Assembly: GCA_963592185.1 (NCBI GenBank)
Contig: CAVAVT010000024.1
Location: 1 to 25,830 of the forward strand
Length of the DNA stretch: 25,830 nt
From: CAVAVT01 sp963592185
Lineage (GTDB): Bacteria > Bacillota > Negativicutes > Selenomonadales > Selenomonadaceae
Direction of reading: 5' to 3'
Below the pieces are notes generated by a model that saw nothing but the letters and a program-made list of their open reading frames with translations, searched no databases and was not told where the DNA came from. The position numbers and the translations under genes are program-made. Below are positions 1 to 7,848 of this stretch, piece by piece. Within the stretch, counting starts at the first letter, position 1. Every line of letters begins with the position of its first letter.

Positions 1-7
1 AATTATG

Positions 8-16
8 TGATATAAT
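8..16 (+). promoter_or_regulatory. Extended -10 promoter element
   Basis: The sequence TGA-TATAAT is a consensus extended -10 element (TG-n-TATAAT). It lies about 50 bases before the first start codon, which would give a leader of roughly 40 bases. The -35 region falls outside the window, so only half of the promoter can be judged. It probably drives the coiled-coil protein and the ABC importer genes behind it. Confidence 0.65.
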
Positions 17-64
17 AATCCAGTACGTTTTGTGCTTCTCAATTTTGAAGTAGGAGTGAAAATC

Positions 65-838
65 ATGGAGAATGAGAATAAAAGATTCCCTGCAGATGGG
101 TTTGAAAATACAGATAAATCCGTTCTGAATGGGGATTTAAGCCGCCATACACAGCCGATTCCACGGGTGGATGAATCCATGCTGAATGATGATGCAACCC
201 GTGTTCTGCCAAAGGTGAATGGAAGTGTCAGGGAGCTGGATCCAGTTGCGCCTCAAAGGACAACTGAAGCTAGGATTGCAGCCGCATCAGCAAAAAGGGC
301 TGAGGAGAAAGGTGGTCATAAGAAGGCAATACTTCTGGCTACTGGTTTTGTGGTCGCATTGTTTATAGGCTTCGTTGCATCTGGATATTATCAGGATAAT
401 AAACAGGCGGCTGCAGACAAGGAATACCAGATACAGCAGCTTTCCCAGCAAAAGGCTCAGCTGGAAAAGGAAAAGCAGGAGCTGGAACAGCAGCAGCAAT
501 CCTTGAAGGAGGATGTGGCACGGCTTGAGGGCAAAAACCAGCAGATTAGCCAGGAGTCCAAAGCTGGGTCTGTGGTTTCAGGTATATTTGACATGATTAC
601 CGGCAAGGAAGAGGAGCGTCAGCAGATGCAGAAGTCCAATACTGAAAAGATTAAGGATGCTGTTTCCACCGCTGAATCTGTGGGACAATCTGTCCAGGAG
701 GCCCAGCAGGCTATAGACAAGGTCAACAGCCAGCTTGACCAGGTGAAAAATGCCGCAGAAGCTGCAAAAAATTCCGGCATTGTAGACAAGATTCTTTACT
801 ATGGAATGAAGGGCATTAAATCACTTTTAGGTGAGTAA
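65..838 (+). CDS. Single-pass membrane protein with coiled coil, function unknown
   Basis: The protein has 257 residues. I chose the ATG at 65 because AGGAG at 52-56 sits 8 bases before it; an earlier in-frame start at 32 lacks such a site. Residues 1-85 are hydrophilic and look disordered. One membrane segment spans about 88-108. Residues 113-163 are rich in Q, E, K and L in heptad-like spacing and should form a coiled coil, and a second long helix follows at about 182-236. There is no signal peptide cleavage site, so a cytoplasmic N-terminus and an exported C-terminal part are likely (inference). A short motif around Thr45 (DDATRVLP) could be a phosphothreonine/FHA target, but this is weak. 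The gene sits 34 bases before an ABC importer lipoprotein gene and probably shares its transcript. I do not recognise the family. Confidence 0.85.
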   Translation: MENENKRFPADGFENTDKSVLNGDLSRHTQPIPRVDESMLNDDATRVLPKVNGSVRELDPVAPQRTTEARIAAASAKRAEEKGGHKKAILLATGFVVALFIGFVASGYYQDNKQAAADKEYQIQQLSQQKAQLEKEKQELEQQQQSLKEDVARLEGKNQQISQESKAGSVVSGIFDMITGKEEERQQMQKSNTEKIKDAVSTAESVGQSVQEAQQAIDKVNSQLDQVKNAAEAAKNSGIVDKILYYGMKGIKSLLGE

Positions 839-872
839 GCCTTTTCAATAAATAAAAAAGGAGAATGTAATA

Positions 873-1826
873 ATGAGTATTAGTTCAAAGAAATTTCTTT
901 TAGCACTGTGTTCTATCTTAACAGTAGCAATGTTCCTGATTTCTGGCTGCGGTTCCCAGAGCGGTCAGAAGAAAGAGCTGGCGGAGATTACTGTAGGTCT
1001 TATGCCGGATACCGATTCGCTGCCTATTATTATGGCACAGGAGAAGGGATATTTTGCTGAGGAGGGCCTGAAGGTCAATATTCAGCAGTTCAAGAGTGCA
1101 ATGGACCGAGATTCCGCACTTCAGAGCGGCAATCTTGACGGTGCTATTTCTGATATGCTGGCTGTTGCATTTGCTAAAAATGGCGGCTTTGATGTGAAGG
1201 TTACTTCCATGACTGACGGCAGCTATAAGCTTATTGCTGGCAAGGATAAGCCTTTTGCAAGTGTTAAAGATCTTCAGGGACAGGATGTGGCTGTTTCTAA
1301 AAACACCATTATCGAGTATGTTACTGACCAGATTCTCGCATCCCAGCAGATGTCCGGGGACAGTATCAACAAGGTAGTTATTCCCCAGATTCCTACCAGA
1401 CTGGAAATGCTTCAGAACGGCAAGCTGGCAGCAGCAACTCTTCCTGAGCCTATGGCAAGTATCGCTGTACACAATGGCTGCAAGTTTATCACCGGTTCCG
1501 ATGAGCTTGGAATCAACCCTGGAGTAATGATGTTCACCAAGTCTGTTACTGAGGAAAAGGCTGAGTCCATTAAAGCGTTCTATCGTGCATACAACAAAGC
1601 TGTTGCATATTTGAACAACACTGACCGCAGTGAATATATGGACCTTGTTGTTGAAAAGGGCGGCTTTCCACCAGCAGCAAAGGAAGCACTGGTACTTCCC
1701 AAGTATCATGAGGCTGCAATGCCTAAGGAATCCGATGTTGTTGACTGCATCAAGTGGCTCAATCAGAAGCAGCTTATTGACAAGTCCTGGACTTATGATG
1801 AGCTTGTAACGGATCTTTTGAAATGA
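873..1826 (+). CDS. ABC importer substrate-binding lipoprotein, NMT1/SsuA-like
   Basis: This is a 317-residue extracytoplasmic solute-binding protein. The signal peptide ends in a lipobox (LISGC), with the lipid-modified cysteine at residue 26. The mature part begins with the pattern typical of NMT1/THI5-like and SsuA/TauA-like receptors: GLMPDTDSLPIIMAQEKGYF, then a GLKV strand. AAAGGAG at 857-863 lies 9 bases before the ATG. The stop codon overlaps the start of the ATPase gene by 4 bases, and the permease follows, so these three genes make one importer. Family members carry sulfonates, thiamine precursors, nitrate, aromatic acids and other small molecules. I see no riboswitch or linked enzyme that would reveal the ligand, so the substrate is open. 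Confidence 0.9.
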   Translation: MSISSKKFLLALCSILTVAMFLISGCGSQSGQKKELAEITVGLMPDTDSLPIIMAQEKGYFAEEGLKVNIQQFKSAMDRDSALQSGNLDGAISDMLAVAFAKNGGFDVKVTSMTDGSYKLIAGKDKPFASVKDLQGQDVAVSKNTIIEYVTDQILASQQMSGDSINKVVIPQIPTRLEMLQNGKLAAATLPEPMASIAVHNGCKFITGSDELGINPGVMMFTKSVTEEKAESIKAFYRAYNKAVAYLNNTDRSEYMDLVVEKGGFPPAAKEALVLPKYHEAAMPKESDVVDCIKWLNQKQLIDKSWTYDELVTDLLK

Positions 1827-2596
1827 TTGAAACAGAGAAGCTTAGTGTAACATATCAGTCTGATGATGAAACTTTTACCGCAATAAAAAATATAGATTTA
1901 GCCATACCTACTGGAGGGACCTGTGTTATCATAGGTCCCTCTGGTTGTGGTAAATCCACCTTGCTGAAAGTTTTTGCAGGGTTGATAAAGGAATATGACG
2001 GGGAAGTTCGAATTAATGGACAGCCTGTGGACCCTAGGCAGCAGACCATAGGCTTTATGCCTCAGAACTACGGATTGCTGCCCTGGAAAAATGTGTATGA
2101 AAATATTTGTCTTGGCAGAAAGATAAAAAATCCTCATGAAAAAATTGATAGAAATTCAATTCAGGCACTTATGAGGCGACTGGGGATTGAGGGGCTGGAC
2201 AAAAGATATCCACACGAGCTTAGCGGCGGACAGCAGCAGCGTGTTGCTCTGGCAAGATCCTTCAGCCTCCGTCCGGATGTGCTCTTAATGGATGAGCCTT
2301 TTTCCGCATTGGATGCCATAACCCGTGAAGAAATGCAGGATGCCTTCCTTTCGCTATGGAAGGAATTTGCTGTGTCCACCGTAATGGTTACTCACTATGT
2401 GGATGAGGCGCTGTATCTTGGACAGAAAATCGTGATAATGGCATCAAATCCCGGAAGGATTACTCAGATAATAGACAATCCGCTTTTTGGCGGAAGAGAA
2501 ATCAGGAAACAGCCTGAATTTTTCAATATGGGTCTTAAACTGAGACAGCTGATTAAACAGGAATGGAAGAAGGAGCCGCTATGGGAAAATGTATAA
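1823..2596 (+). CDS. ABC importer ATPase, SsuB/TauB type
   Basis: This 257-residue protein is the nucleotide-binding subunit of the importer. All ABC motifs are present: Walker A GPSGCGKST at 38-46, Q-loop Gln81, signature LSGGQQQR at 133-140, Walker B LLMDEP at 154-159 and switch His191. The stretch around NYGLLPWKNVYENI (82-95) is typical of the SsuB/TauB/ThiZ group. The start ATG overlaps the stop of the lipoprotein gene in an ATGA, which favours translational coupling. The 3' end overlaps the permease start by 16 bases. Confidence 0.95.
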   Translation: MIETEKLSVTYQSDDETFTAIKNIDLAIPTGGTCVIIGPSGCGKSTLLKVFAGLIKEYDGEVRINGQPVDPRQQTIGFMPQNYGLLPWKNVYENICLGRKIKNPHEKIDRNSIQALMRRLGIEGLDKRYPHELSGGQQQRVALARSFSLRPDVLLMDEPFSALDAITREEMQDAFLSLWKEFAVSTVMVTHYVDEALYLGQKIVIMASNPGRITQIIDNPLFGGREIRKQPEFFNMGLKLRQLIKQEWKKEPLWENV

Positions 2597-3324
2597 GCAA
2601 ATGGTATTTGGCAGCGGCAATAGCCCTGTTTATCATTTGGTTTGTGGTAGCTAAAATAGTAAATCTGCCCATAATTCCTTCACCTATTTTGGTGGCGGAG
2701 AATTTATCAGATATATTTGTCAAGGTCATAGCTGTCCACAGCATTTACAGTATGCTTAGAATCCTTGCAGGGCTTACCTTGGCTGTTGCTGTAGGGCTTC
2801 CGATGGGAGTTCTTATGGGATATTTTCCACAGACAGACAGATTTTTGGCTCCTGTGGTGTATCTCACGTATCCAATACCGAAGATTGCATTGCTTCCAAT
2901 ATTAATGCTTCTGTTTGGAGTGGGAGACAGCTCAAAAATAATCATGATTTTCCTGATTATAGTATTTCAGGTGGTTGTGGCTGTAAGGGACGGCATTAGG
3001 TCTATTCCAAAGGAAACTTATTACCCCCTGTACTCACTGGGGGCGTCCTTTAAGGATGTCTTTTTTGAGGTACTTTGGCCAGCTTCACTGCCAAAGTTCA
3101 TGACAGCTGTCAGAGTGGCTCTGGCTACGGCGATTTCTGTATTGTTTTTTACTGAGACCTTCGGAACCCTGTATGGAATGGGGTACTTTATTATGGATGC
3201 CTGGATGAGGGTCAACTACCTGGAAATGTATTCGGGAATTGTGGTATTGAGCTTTATAGGATTGGTTTTGTTTGCGGTCATAGACATTTTGGAAAAATAT
3301 GCCTGTCATTGGCAGTATAGATAA
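2581..3324 (+). CDS. ABC importer permease, SsuC/TauC type
   Basis: This 247-residue inner-membrane protein has about six hydrophobic segments and belongs to the binding-protein-dependent permease family. The cytoplasmic EAA loop is visible near LYSLGASFKDVFFEVLWPAS, the site that contacts the ATPase. An ATG at 2563 is also in frame, but AAGGAG at 2570-2575 lies inside that extension, 5 bases before the ATG at 2581, so I prefer 2581. The gene completes the lipoprotein-ATPase-permease set. Confidence 0.92.
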   Translation: MGKCISKWYLAAAIALFIIWFVVAKIVNLPIIPSPILVAENLSDIFVKVIAVHSIYSMLRILAGLTLAVAVGLPMGVLMGYFPQTDRFLAPVVYLTYPIPKIALLPILMLLFGVGDSSKIIMIFLIIVFQVVVAVRDGIRSIPKETYYPLYSLGASFKDVFFEVLWPASLPKFMTAVRVALATAISVLFFTETFGTLYGMGYFIMDAWMRVNYLEMYSGIVVLSFIGLVLFAVIDILEKYACHWQYR

Positions 3325-3340
3325 AAAGTCTTATTTGTTG

Positions 3341-3346
3341 TATAAT
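3341..3346 (+). promoter_or_regulatory. Possible -10 box before comFB-like gene
   Basis: TATAAT lies 16 bases after the permease stop and about 58 bases before the likely comFB-like start, within the short palindrome TATAATTATA. I find no good -35 box 16-18 bases upstream, so this is a weak call. The gene could equally be transcribed from the upstream operon. Confidence 0.35.
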
Positions 3347-3403
3347 TATACCGTGATAGTCAAAGGAATCTGATTGTTGAACTGCTTAGAAGGGATTCGA
3401 GGT

Positions 3404-3691
3404 ATGGATAAGCTTGTAAATGTAATGGAGACTTTCGTGGATTCGCAGCTTGACAGCGTGCTGAAAAATATATCAGGATTCTGCCAATGCAGCAGATGCA
3501 GACAGGATGTCAGGGCTATGGCGCTGAATAATCTTCCTCCCAGATATGTAAACACTCACAAGGGGGATATTTATACCAGGCTGAATGTCCTTGATCATGC
3601 CGAAATTGCCCGTGTAATTCTGGAAATTACTAAGGCTGCTAAGGTTGTTATGGCAAATCCGAGACACGATAGTTCTACGGGGACTGAATAA
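3404..3691 (+). CDS. comFB: ComFB-family small protein
   Basis: This 95-residue protein matches the late-competence ComFB family in length and pattern. A helical N-terminus (MDKLVNVMETFVDSQLDSVL) is followed by a cysteine cluster (Cys27, Cys29, Cys32, then Asp35) and the family block ALNNLPPRYV. I chose the ATG at 3404, with AAGGGA at 3390-3395 placed 8 bases before it. A TTG at 3374 with AAAGGA in front would add ten residues and cannot be excluded. ComFB was named from the Bacillus competence operon. Cyanobacterial members are reported to bind cyclic dinucleotides. Whether this copy does so is unknown, and no competence genes adjoin it. Confidence 0.8.
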   Translation: MDKLVNVMETFVDSQLDSVLKNISGFCQCSRCRQDVRAMALNNLPPRYVNTHKGDIYTRLNVLDHAEIARVILEITKAAKVVMANPRHDSSTGTE

Positions 3692-3696
3692 AAAAG

Positions 3697-3742
3697 AAAT
3701 ACCGCTGTGGTCTGTACATTAGTACGGACTCCAGCGGTATTT
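3697..3742. terminator. Bidirectional terminator between comFB-like and CNNM genes
   Basis: A 21-bp near-perfect hairpin with an ATTA loop: arms 3697-3717 and 3722-3742, with one mismatch and two G-U pairs. An A-run precedes it and a T-run follows it, so it can terminate transcription from both converging genes. Confidence 0.9.
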
Positions 3743-3745
3743 TTC

Positions 3746-5077
3746 TTACTGTTCCTTGTCGGTTGATGATGCTTCATCATCAACGGATTTGTCACGCTGC
3801 ATATAGATTTGGGCTATTCTTGCCTTATCCATTTTTTCTACAGTGAATATAAAGCCATTCCAGCTGAAGGAATCTCCTTCCTGTGGAATATGGCCAAAGT
3901 ATGAGGTGAGAAAGCCCCCCATTGTATGGAATTGGTCATGGTCCTCATCAGGAAGGGTGTCAATATCGAACTTTTCCTTAAATTCATCAATATCCAAAAG
4001 ACCGTCAATATCCCAGGAATCTTCGTCCCTTGAGGTTATTTGCTTGCTTTCTGGCTCAGCACTATGTCTGATGTCACCAACAATTTCCTCAATTATATCT
4101 TTCAGAGTCAAAAAGCCAATTACGCCGCCGTATTCATCCAATACAGCTGCCTCATGCACTCCGGAGCTTTTGAATTTTTCAAGAATGTCCAAGGAATTCA
4201 TGGATCTTGGAATAAATTCCGGTTTTCTGAGAAAATGTGAAAGATCCAGCTTTTCATGATCAATGGAGGCATTCAGCAAATCTTTTGCATAAATTACTCC
4301 GCAGAAATCATCAAGATTATCTCTGGCAACAGGGAAAAATGATTCCGGGTGCTGCTTGATAAGGGTGAGGTTGTGGGGTAGAGGATCCTCCAGGTCCAGC
4401 CAGAACATCTGGGTTCTTGGGGTCATGAGGGAGTAGGCGGTTTCATCGCTTAAATGGAATATGCGGTCCACCATGTCCTGCTCAGTGCGGTCGAAAGTAC
4501 CTTCCTCTGTTCCCTGCTCAATAAGGTCCTTTATTTCGTCTTCGGTTACATTATCATTTACATTAGTGCTGTATCCAAAGAGCATCAGGATAATTTCCGA
4601 AACCTTGGAAAGAATACTTATAAAGGGCCGGGTCAGTGTATCACAGGCTTCCAGGATGTACTGAAAACGAATCAATACCTTCTCAGGATTCTGAAGGGCT
4701 ATACATTTTGGTAGAATCTCAGAAAACAACAGGGTAATACAGGTAGTTCCCAAAATGGTCATCACCAGAGTTATGACCTTGTAATACGGAATAAAGGTGA
4801 TTTCCTCAGCCAGGGACGGGACAATCATCACACCGGCGATTGCTCCGATAACAATACTTGTAAAGGTTATGCCTATCTGCACAGTAACAAGTATATGTTT
4901 TGGGGAATCCACGATGTTTATTGCGTGGTCAGCACCTTCATCCCCTTCATCAGCAAGCTTTTCAAGCCGGCTTTTTGAGCTTTCTGTTATAGCTGTTTCA
5001 GCCAGGGAAAAGAAGCTTCCTACAAGTATAAAAAGCAAAAGCAGTATTATCATTAGAAATGGACTGGGAGTATCCAA
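3746..5077 (-). CDS. CNNM/CorC-family transporter (DUF21, CBS pair, CorC_HlyC)
   Basis: This 443-residue membrane protein has the full three-part layout. A DUF21/CNNM membrane domain lies at about 5-190, with AETAITESSKSRLE near 26-39 and the conserved SEILPK at 119-124. A CBS pair spans about 218-340, and a CorC_HlyC domain about 352-432. Members are often annotated as hemolysins, but characterised ones such as Bacillus MpfA/YhdP act in magnesium efflux or tolerance, so Mg2+ or Co2+ export is the best guess. The start is TTG, with AAAGGA at 5090-5095 about 12 bases upstream; no ATG or GTG lies in frame nearby. It has its own promoter on this strand and shares a terminator with the comFB-like gene. 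Confidence 0.9.
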   Translation of the reverse strand: MDTPSPFLMIILLLLFILVGSFFSLAETAITESSKSRLEKLADEGDEGADHAINIVDSPKHILVTVQIGITFTSIVIGAIAGVMIVPSLAEEITFIPYYKVITLVMTILGTTCITLLFSEILPKCIALQNPEKVLIRFQYILEACDTLTRPFISILSKVSEIILMLFGYSTNVNDNVTEDEIKDLIEQGTEEGTFDRTEQDMVDRIFHLSDETAYSLMTPRTQMFWLDLEDPLPHNLTLIKQHPESFFPVARDNLDDFCGVIYAKDLLNASIDHEKLDLSHFLRKPEFIPRSMNSLDILEKFKSSGVHEAAVLDEYGGVIGFLTLKDIIEEIVGDIRHSAEPESKQITSRDEDSWDIDGLLDIDEFKEKFDIDTLPDEDHDQFHTMGGFLTSYFGHIPQEGDSFSWNGFIFTVEKMDKARIAQIYMQRDKSVDDEASSTDKEQ

Positions 5078-5112
5078 ATGGCAAACACATCCTTTTTGTT
5101 GATATTCCTTTA

Positions 5113-5141
5113 ATTATACACTTGCAGCTCTGTATAGTCCA
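5113..5141 (-). promoter_or_regulatory. Promoter of the CNNM transporter gene
   Basis: Read on the minus strand, TGGACT (5141-5136) is followed after 17 bases by a perfect TATAAT (5118-5113). The -35 box overlaps one arm of the inverted repeat at 5137-5156. Confidence 0.65.
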
Positions 5142-5156
5142 TAGTGGTTTATGGAC
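5137..5156. repeat. Inverted repeat spanning divergent -35 boxes
   Basis: GTCCATA and TATGGAC form a perfect 7-bp inverted repeat separated by GTGGTT. The arms contain the -35 boxes of both divergent promoters, so a dimeric regulator binding here could control both directions. Part of the symmetry comes simply from two TGGAC-like -35 boxes facing away from each other, so an operator role is inference. Confidence 0.5.
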
Positions 5157-5180
5157 AAGCACGGGGCTTGCAGATATAAT
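5152..5180 (+). promoter_or_regulatory. Promoter of the MATE-to-ubiX operon
   Basis: TGGACA (5152-5157, five of six consensus bases) and TATAAT (5175-5180) are 17 bases apart. This is the strongest promoter-like sequence in the window. It probably drives the whole run from the MATE gene to ubiX, because I see no internal terminator. Confidence 0.75.
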
Positions 5181-5229
5181 TAAACATGGCGGATCGATGC
5201 CAAAAATAATTATTCTAGGTGATGTATAA

Positions 5230-6582
5230 GTGGAAAGAAATCTTACAACCGGCAATGTGCTTACCGGGGTTATATATTTTTCAATACCCTATCTGCTGTC
5301 ATATTTTTTGCAGACACTGTATGGTATGGCGGATTTGTTTATAATTGGACAGTTTGATGGTGTGGCGAGTATTACAGCTGTGGCAATCGGCAGCCAGATA
5401 ATGCACATGCTTACAGTAATGATTGTGGGTCTGGCCATGGGAACCACGGTAATAATAGCAAGGGCTGTGGGGGCTGGAGCTAGAGATAAATTGTCGGCTG
5501 CCATTGGAAGCACAGCTACCCTGTTTCTAGGGGTCTCCATTGCGCTTACGGGGATATTGCTTCTTGGAATAGATGAAATTATTTCTATAATGGCAACTCC
5601 AGAGGAAGCGGTGGATTCCACCAGAATGTATCTGATAGTTTGTTTCATAGGGATTCCATTTATAACAGGCTATAATATAGTAAGTTCTATTTTCAGAGGC
5701 ATGGGTGACTCCAAAAGCCCCATGTATTTTATAGCTGTTGCGTGTGTTTTTAATATTTTGCTGGATTATATATTAATCGGAGGATTTTCCATGGGAGCAC
5801 TGGGTGCAGCTCTGGCTACAACCATATCCCAGACAATCAGTCTGCTTATTTCTTTGATATACATAAAAAAACGTGATACTGGAATAAATATTTCAGCCAG
5901 AGATTTCAGGCCGGATACCAGACTCACAAAGGAAATACTTAAGGTGGGTATTCCAGTTTCCATGCAGGATGGCTTTATACAGATTACATTTCTTATAGTA
6001 ACAATCATTGCAAATAGCCGAGGACTGGATACTGCGGCTGCAGTTGGAATTGTGGAAAAAATGATAAGTCTCTTTTTCTTGGTTCCTTCCTCTATGCTTT
6101 CAACAGTTTCTACACTTTCAGCCCAGAATCTTGGCGCCATGAAGCCGGAGAGGGCTGTACTGGCATTAAAATACGGCATCCTGATTACGACTGTGTACGG
6201 AGTCTTAGTTGCTGCTGCAATGCAGGTTTGGGCACCGGAGGTAATGGCAATGTTTACCTCAGAAAGCAATGTTATTTTGCTTGGAACCCAATATATGCAG
6301 AGCTATATCTGGGATACTGTATTGGCTGGAATGCATTTTTGCTTCAGCGGATATTTTTGTGCATATGGTCTGTCTATTATATCCTTTATGCATAATCTTA
6401 TTGCGGCGCTGGTGGCAAGAATACCCCTTGCCTATCTTACGTCTCAATGGTATCCGGATACTCTTTATCCGATGGGGCTGTCAGCTCCGGCTGGATCTGG
6501 AATATCCGTTGTTATCTGTATTGCGGTTATGTTCTGGATGGGAAAAAATAAAGATAAATTGCTGAAGGCTGTAAGGCTTTAA
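5230..6582 (+). CDS. MATE-family multidrug/cation antiporter
   Basis: The protein has 450 residues and about 12 membrane segments. Its start (NLTTGNVLTGVIYFSIPYLL) and internal repeat (FRGMGDSKSPMYF) are typical of the MATE family, NorM/MepA-like branch. Such proteins expel drugs or metabolites using Na+ or H+ gradients; the substrate here cannot be told. The start is GTG, with AGGTGAT at 5217-5223 about 7 bases before it. It is the first gene of the probable operon that continues through rbgA and rnhB to ubiX. Export and ribosome assembly have no evident link, so the pairing may only reflect shared transcription. Confidence 0.9.
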   Translation: MERNLTTGNVLTGVIYFSIPYLLSYFLQTLYGMADLFIIGQFDGVASITAVAIGSQIMHMLTVMIVGLAMGTTVIIARAVGAGARDKLSAAIGSTATLFLGVSIALTGILLLGIDEIISIMATPEEAVDSTRMYLIVCFIGIPFITGYNIVSSIFRGMGDSKSPMYFIAVACVFNILLDYILIGGFSMGALGAALATTISQTISLLISLIYIKKRDTGINISARDFRPDTRLTKEILKVGIPVSMQDGFIQITFLIVTIIANSRGLDTAAAVGIVEKMISLFFLVPSSMLSTVSTLSAQNLGAMKPERAVLALKYGILITTVYGVLVAAAMQVWAPEVMAMFTSESNVILLGTQYMQSYIWDTVLAGMHFCFSGYFCAYGLSIISFMHNLIAALVARIPLAYLTSQWYPDTLYPMGLSAPAGSGISVVICIAVMFWMGKNKDKLLKAVRL

Positions 6583-6599
6583 TACAGGAGGTATGAAAA

Positions 6600-6923
6600 A
6601 TGATGGAAATAGTTGGCTTGCTTGGTGTGGCTGCAATCGTTGCGTTCCTTGTGGCTATGGGGGCAGCAATCACCACCATCGCCGGGGTTTTGCTTGGACT
6701 GTTGGTCTTGGGAGGAATTTTGACACTGCTAGGTGTGGCAATTGCCATGCTGATTAAGCTGGTGGTAGTTATAGGCTCTGTCTGCGTACTTCAGCTGGTA
6801 TTCAAAAAGGGGCTGAAGCTCCTGGGAAAAAGCTGCGGCCTTACTGTCGTTACAGAGGTTAGTGATAAAATCGCCCTGGCATTAAGTATTATAGTAACAG
6901 TGTGGTTCTTTTTTATAAGATAA
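6600..6923 (+). CDS. Small hydrophobic membrane protein, function unknown
   Basis: This 107-residue protein is rich in G, A, V, I and L. It has two or three membrane segments in the first 70 residues, a short polar loop (FKKGLKLLGKSCG) and a last segment ending FFFIR. AGGAGGT at 6586-6592 lies 7 bases before the ATG, so it is surely translated. It sits 17 bases after the MATE gene and 13 bases before rbgA. I do not recognise a family. Confidence 0.75.
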   Translation: MMEIVGLLGVAAIVAFLVAMGAAITTIAGVLLGLLVLGGILTLLGVAIAMLIKLVVVIGSVCVLQLVFKKGLKLLGKSCGLTVVTEVSDKIALALSIIVTVWFFFIR

Positions 6924-6936
6924 TTGAGAGGTAAAA

Positions 6937-7848
6937 ATGGCAAAAAATATTAATAAAAGAGATGTGGGAATGAAGGATGAGCTTCCCACGTTGAACTGGT
7001 TCCCTGGACATATGGTTAAGGCAAGACGAATTATTACTGAAAATCTTGCCTTGGTGGATGTGGTTATTGAGCTTTTGGATGCGAGAATTCCCTATAGCAG
7101 CGCAAATCCCATGCTGGCTGAAATCATCAAAGACAAGCCACGGGTTGTTGCGTTAAATAAGGCGGATTTGGCAGATACTGCAGCCACAAAAGCCTGGGTG
7201 GAATATTTTGAAAAGCAGGGGATTCCTGCTGTAGCTGTGGATGCGGTGACTGGCAAGGGAACTAGACGTCTGGTATCTCTAGTGGAGGACAAGGCAAGGG
7301 CAAAAACAGAAAAGCTGGTGAAGCATGGAGCAAATGCAAGGGCTGCCAGAGTTATGATTCTGGGTATCCCAAATGTTGGTAAATCCTCCCTGATAAACAG
7401 GCTTGCCGGGGCTGCTAAAGCCAAGGCGGCGGATAAGCCGGGAGTGACCCGTTCCAAGCAGTGGATAAAGATAGGCAAAAATTTGGATCTTTTAGATACA
7501 CCGGGTATTCTTTGGCCTAAATTTGAAGATATGACCGTAGGTTTGAAGTTGGCATTTACAGGAGCCATCAATGATGAAGCCTTTGATATAGAAAAGGTTA
7601 CAGAGGTGTTCTTGGATACAATGCTGAGGGCATATCCTGAAAGACTTCGTGAGCGTTACAAGCTTGATGGGGAGCTTCCGGATAATCCTCATGAGCTTCT
7701 GGAGCTTATTGGAAGGAAGCGTGGCTGTCTTCTCAAGGGCGGAATTATTGATACGGAAAAGGCACGCCGTATTATTTTAAATGAATTTAGAGGGGGCAAG
7801 CTGGGGCTTGTATCCCTTGATTATCCAGAAATGGATGTGGAGGCTTAA
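6937..7848 (+). CDS. rbgA: Ribosome biogenesis GTPase RbgA (YlqF)
   Basis: This 303-residue protein is a circularly permuted GTPase: the G4 motif NKAD (74-77) comes before G1 GIPNVGKSS (143-151), then the G2 Thr171 in PGVTRSKQW and G3 DTPG (187-190). The N-terminal WFPGHMVKA (21-29) is characteristic of RbgA/YlqF. In Bacillus this enzyme drives late assembly of the 50S ribosomal subunit. A C-terminal helical domain follows the GTPase core. The stop shares one base with the rnhB start (TAATG), and the rbgA-rnhB order matches other Bacillota. Confidence 0.95.
   Translation: MAKNINKRDVGMKDELPTLNWFPGHMVKARRIITENLALVDVVIELLDARIPYSSANPMLAEIIKDKPRVVALNKADLADTAATKAWVEYFEKQGIPAVAVDAVTGKGTRRLVSLVEDKARAKTEKLVKHGANARAARVMILGIPNVGKSSLINRLAGAAKAKAADKPGVTRSKQWIKIGKNLDLLDTPGILWPKFEDMTVGLKLAFTGAINDEAFDIEKVTEVFLDTMLRAYPERLRERYKLDGELPDNPHELLELIGRKRGCLLKGGIIDTEKARRIILNEFRGGKLGLVSLDYPEMDVEA

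Noticed and set aside
918..1709. 263-codon open frame on the minus strand
   Set aside because: It lies wholly antisense to the lipoprotein gene, has no ribosome site or family-like sequence, and the plus-strand gene is certain.
873..3324. Thiamine or other riboswitch control of the ABC importer
   Set aside because: The gaps before these genes are at most 34 bases and show no riboswitch core.
3374..3403. Longer comFB-like gene from a TTG codon
   Set aside because: The family normally starts near the ATG at 3404, which has its own ribosome site; the longer form remains possible.
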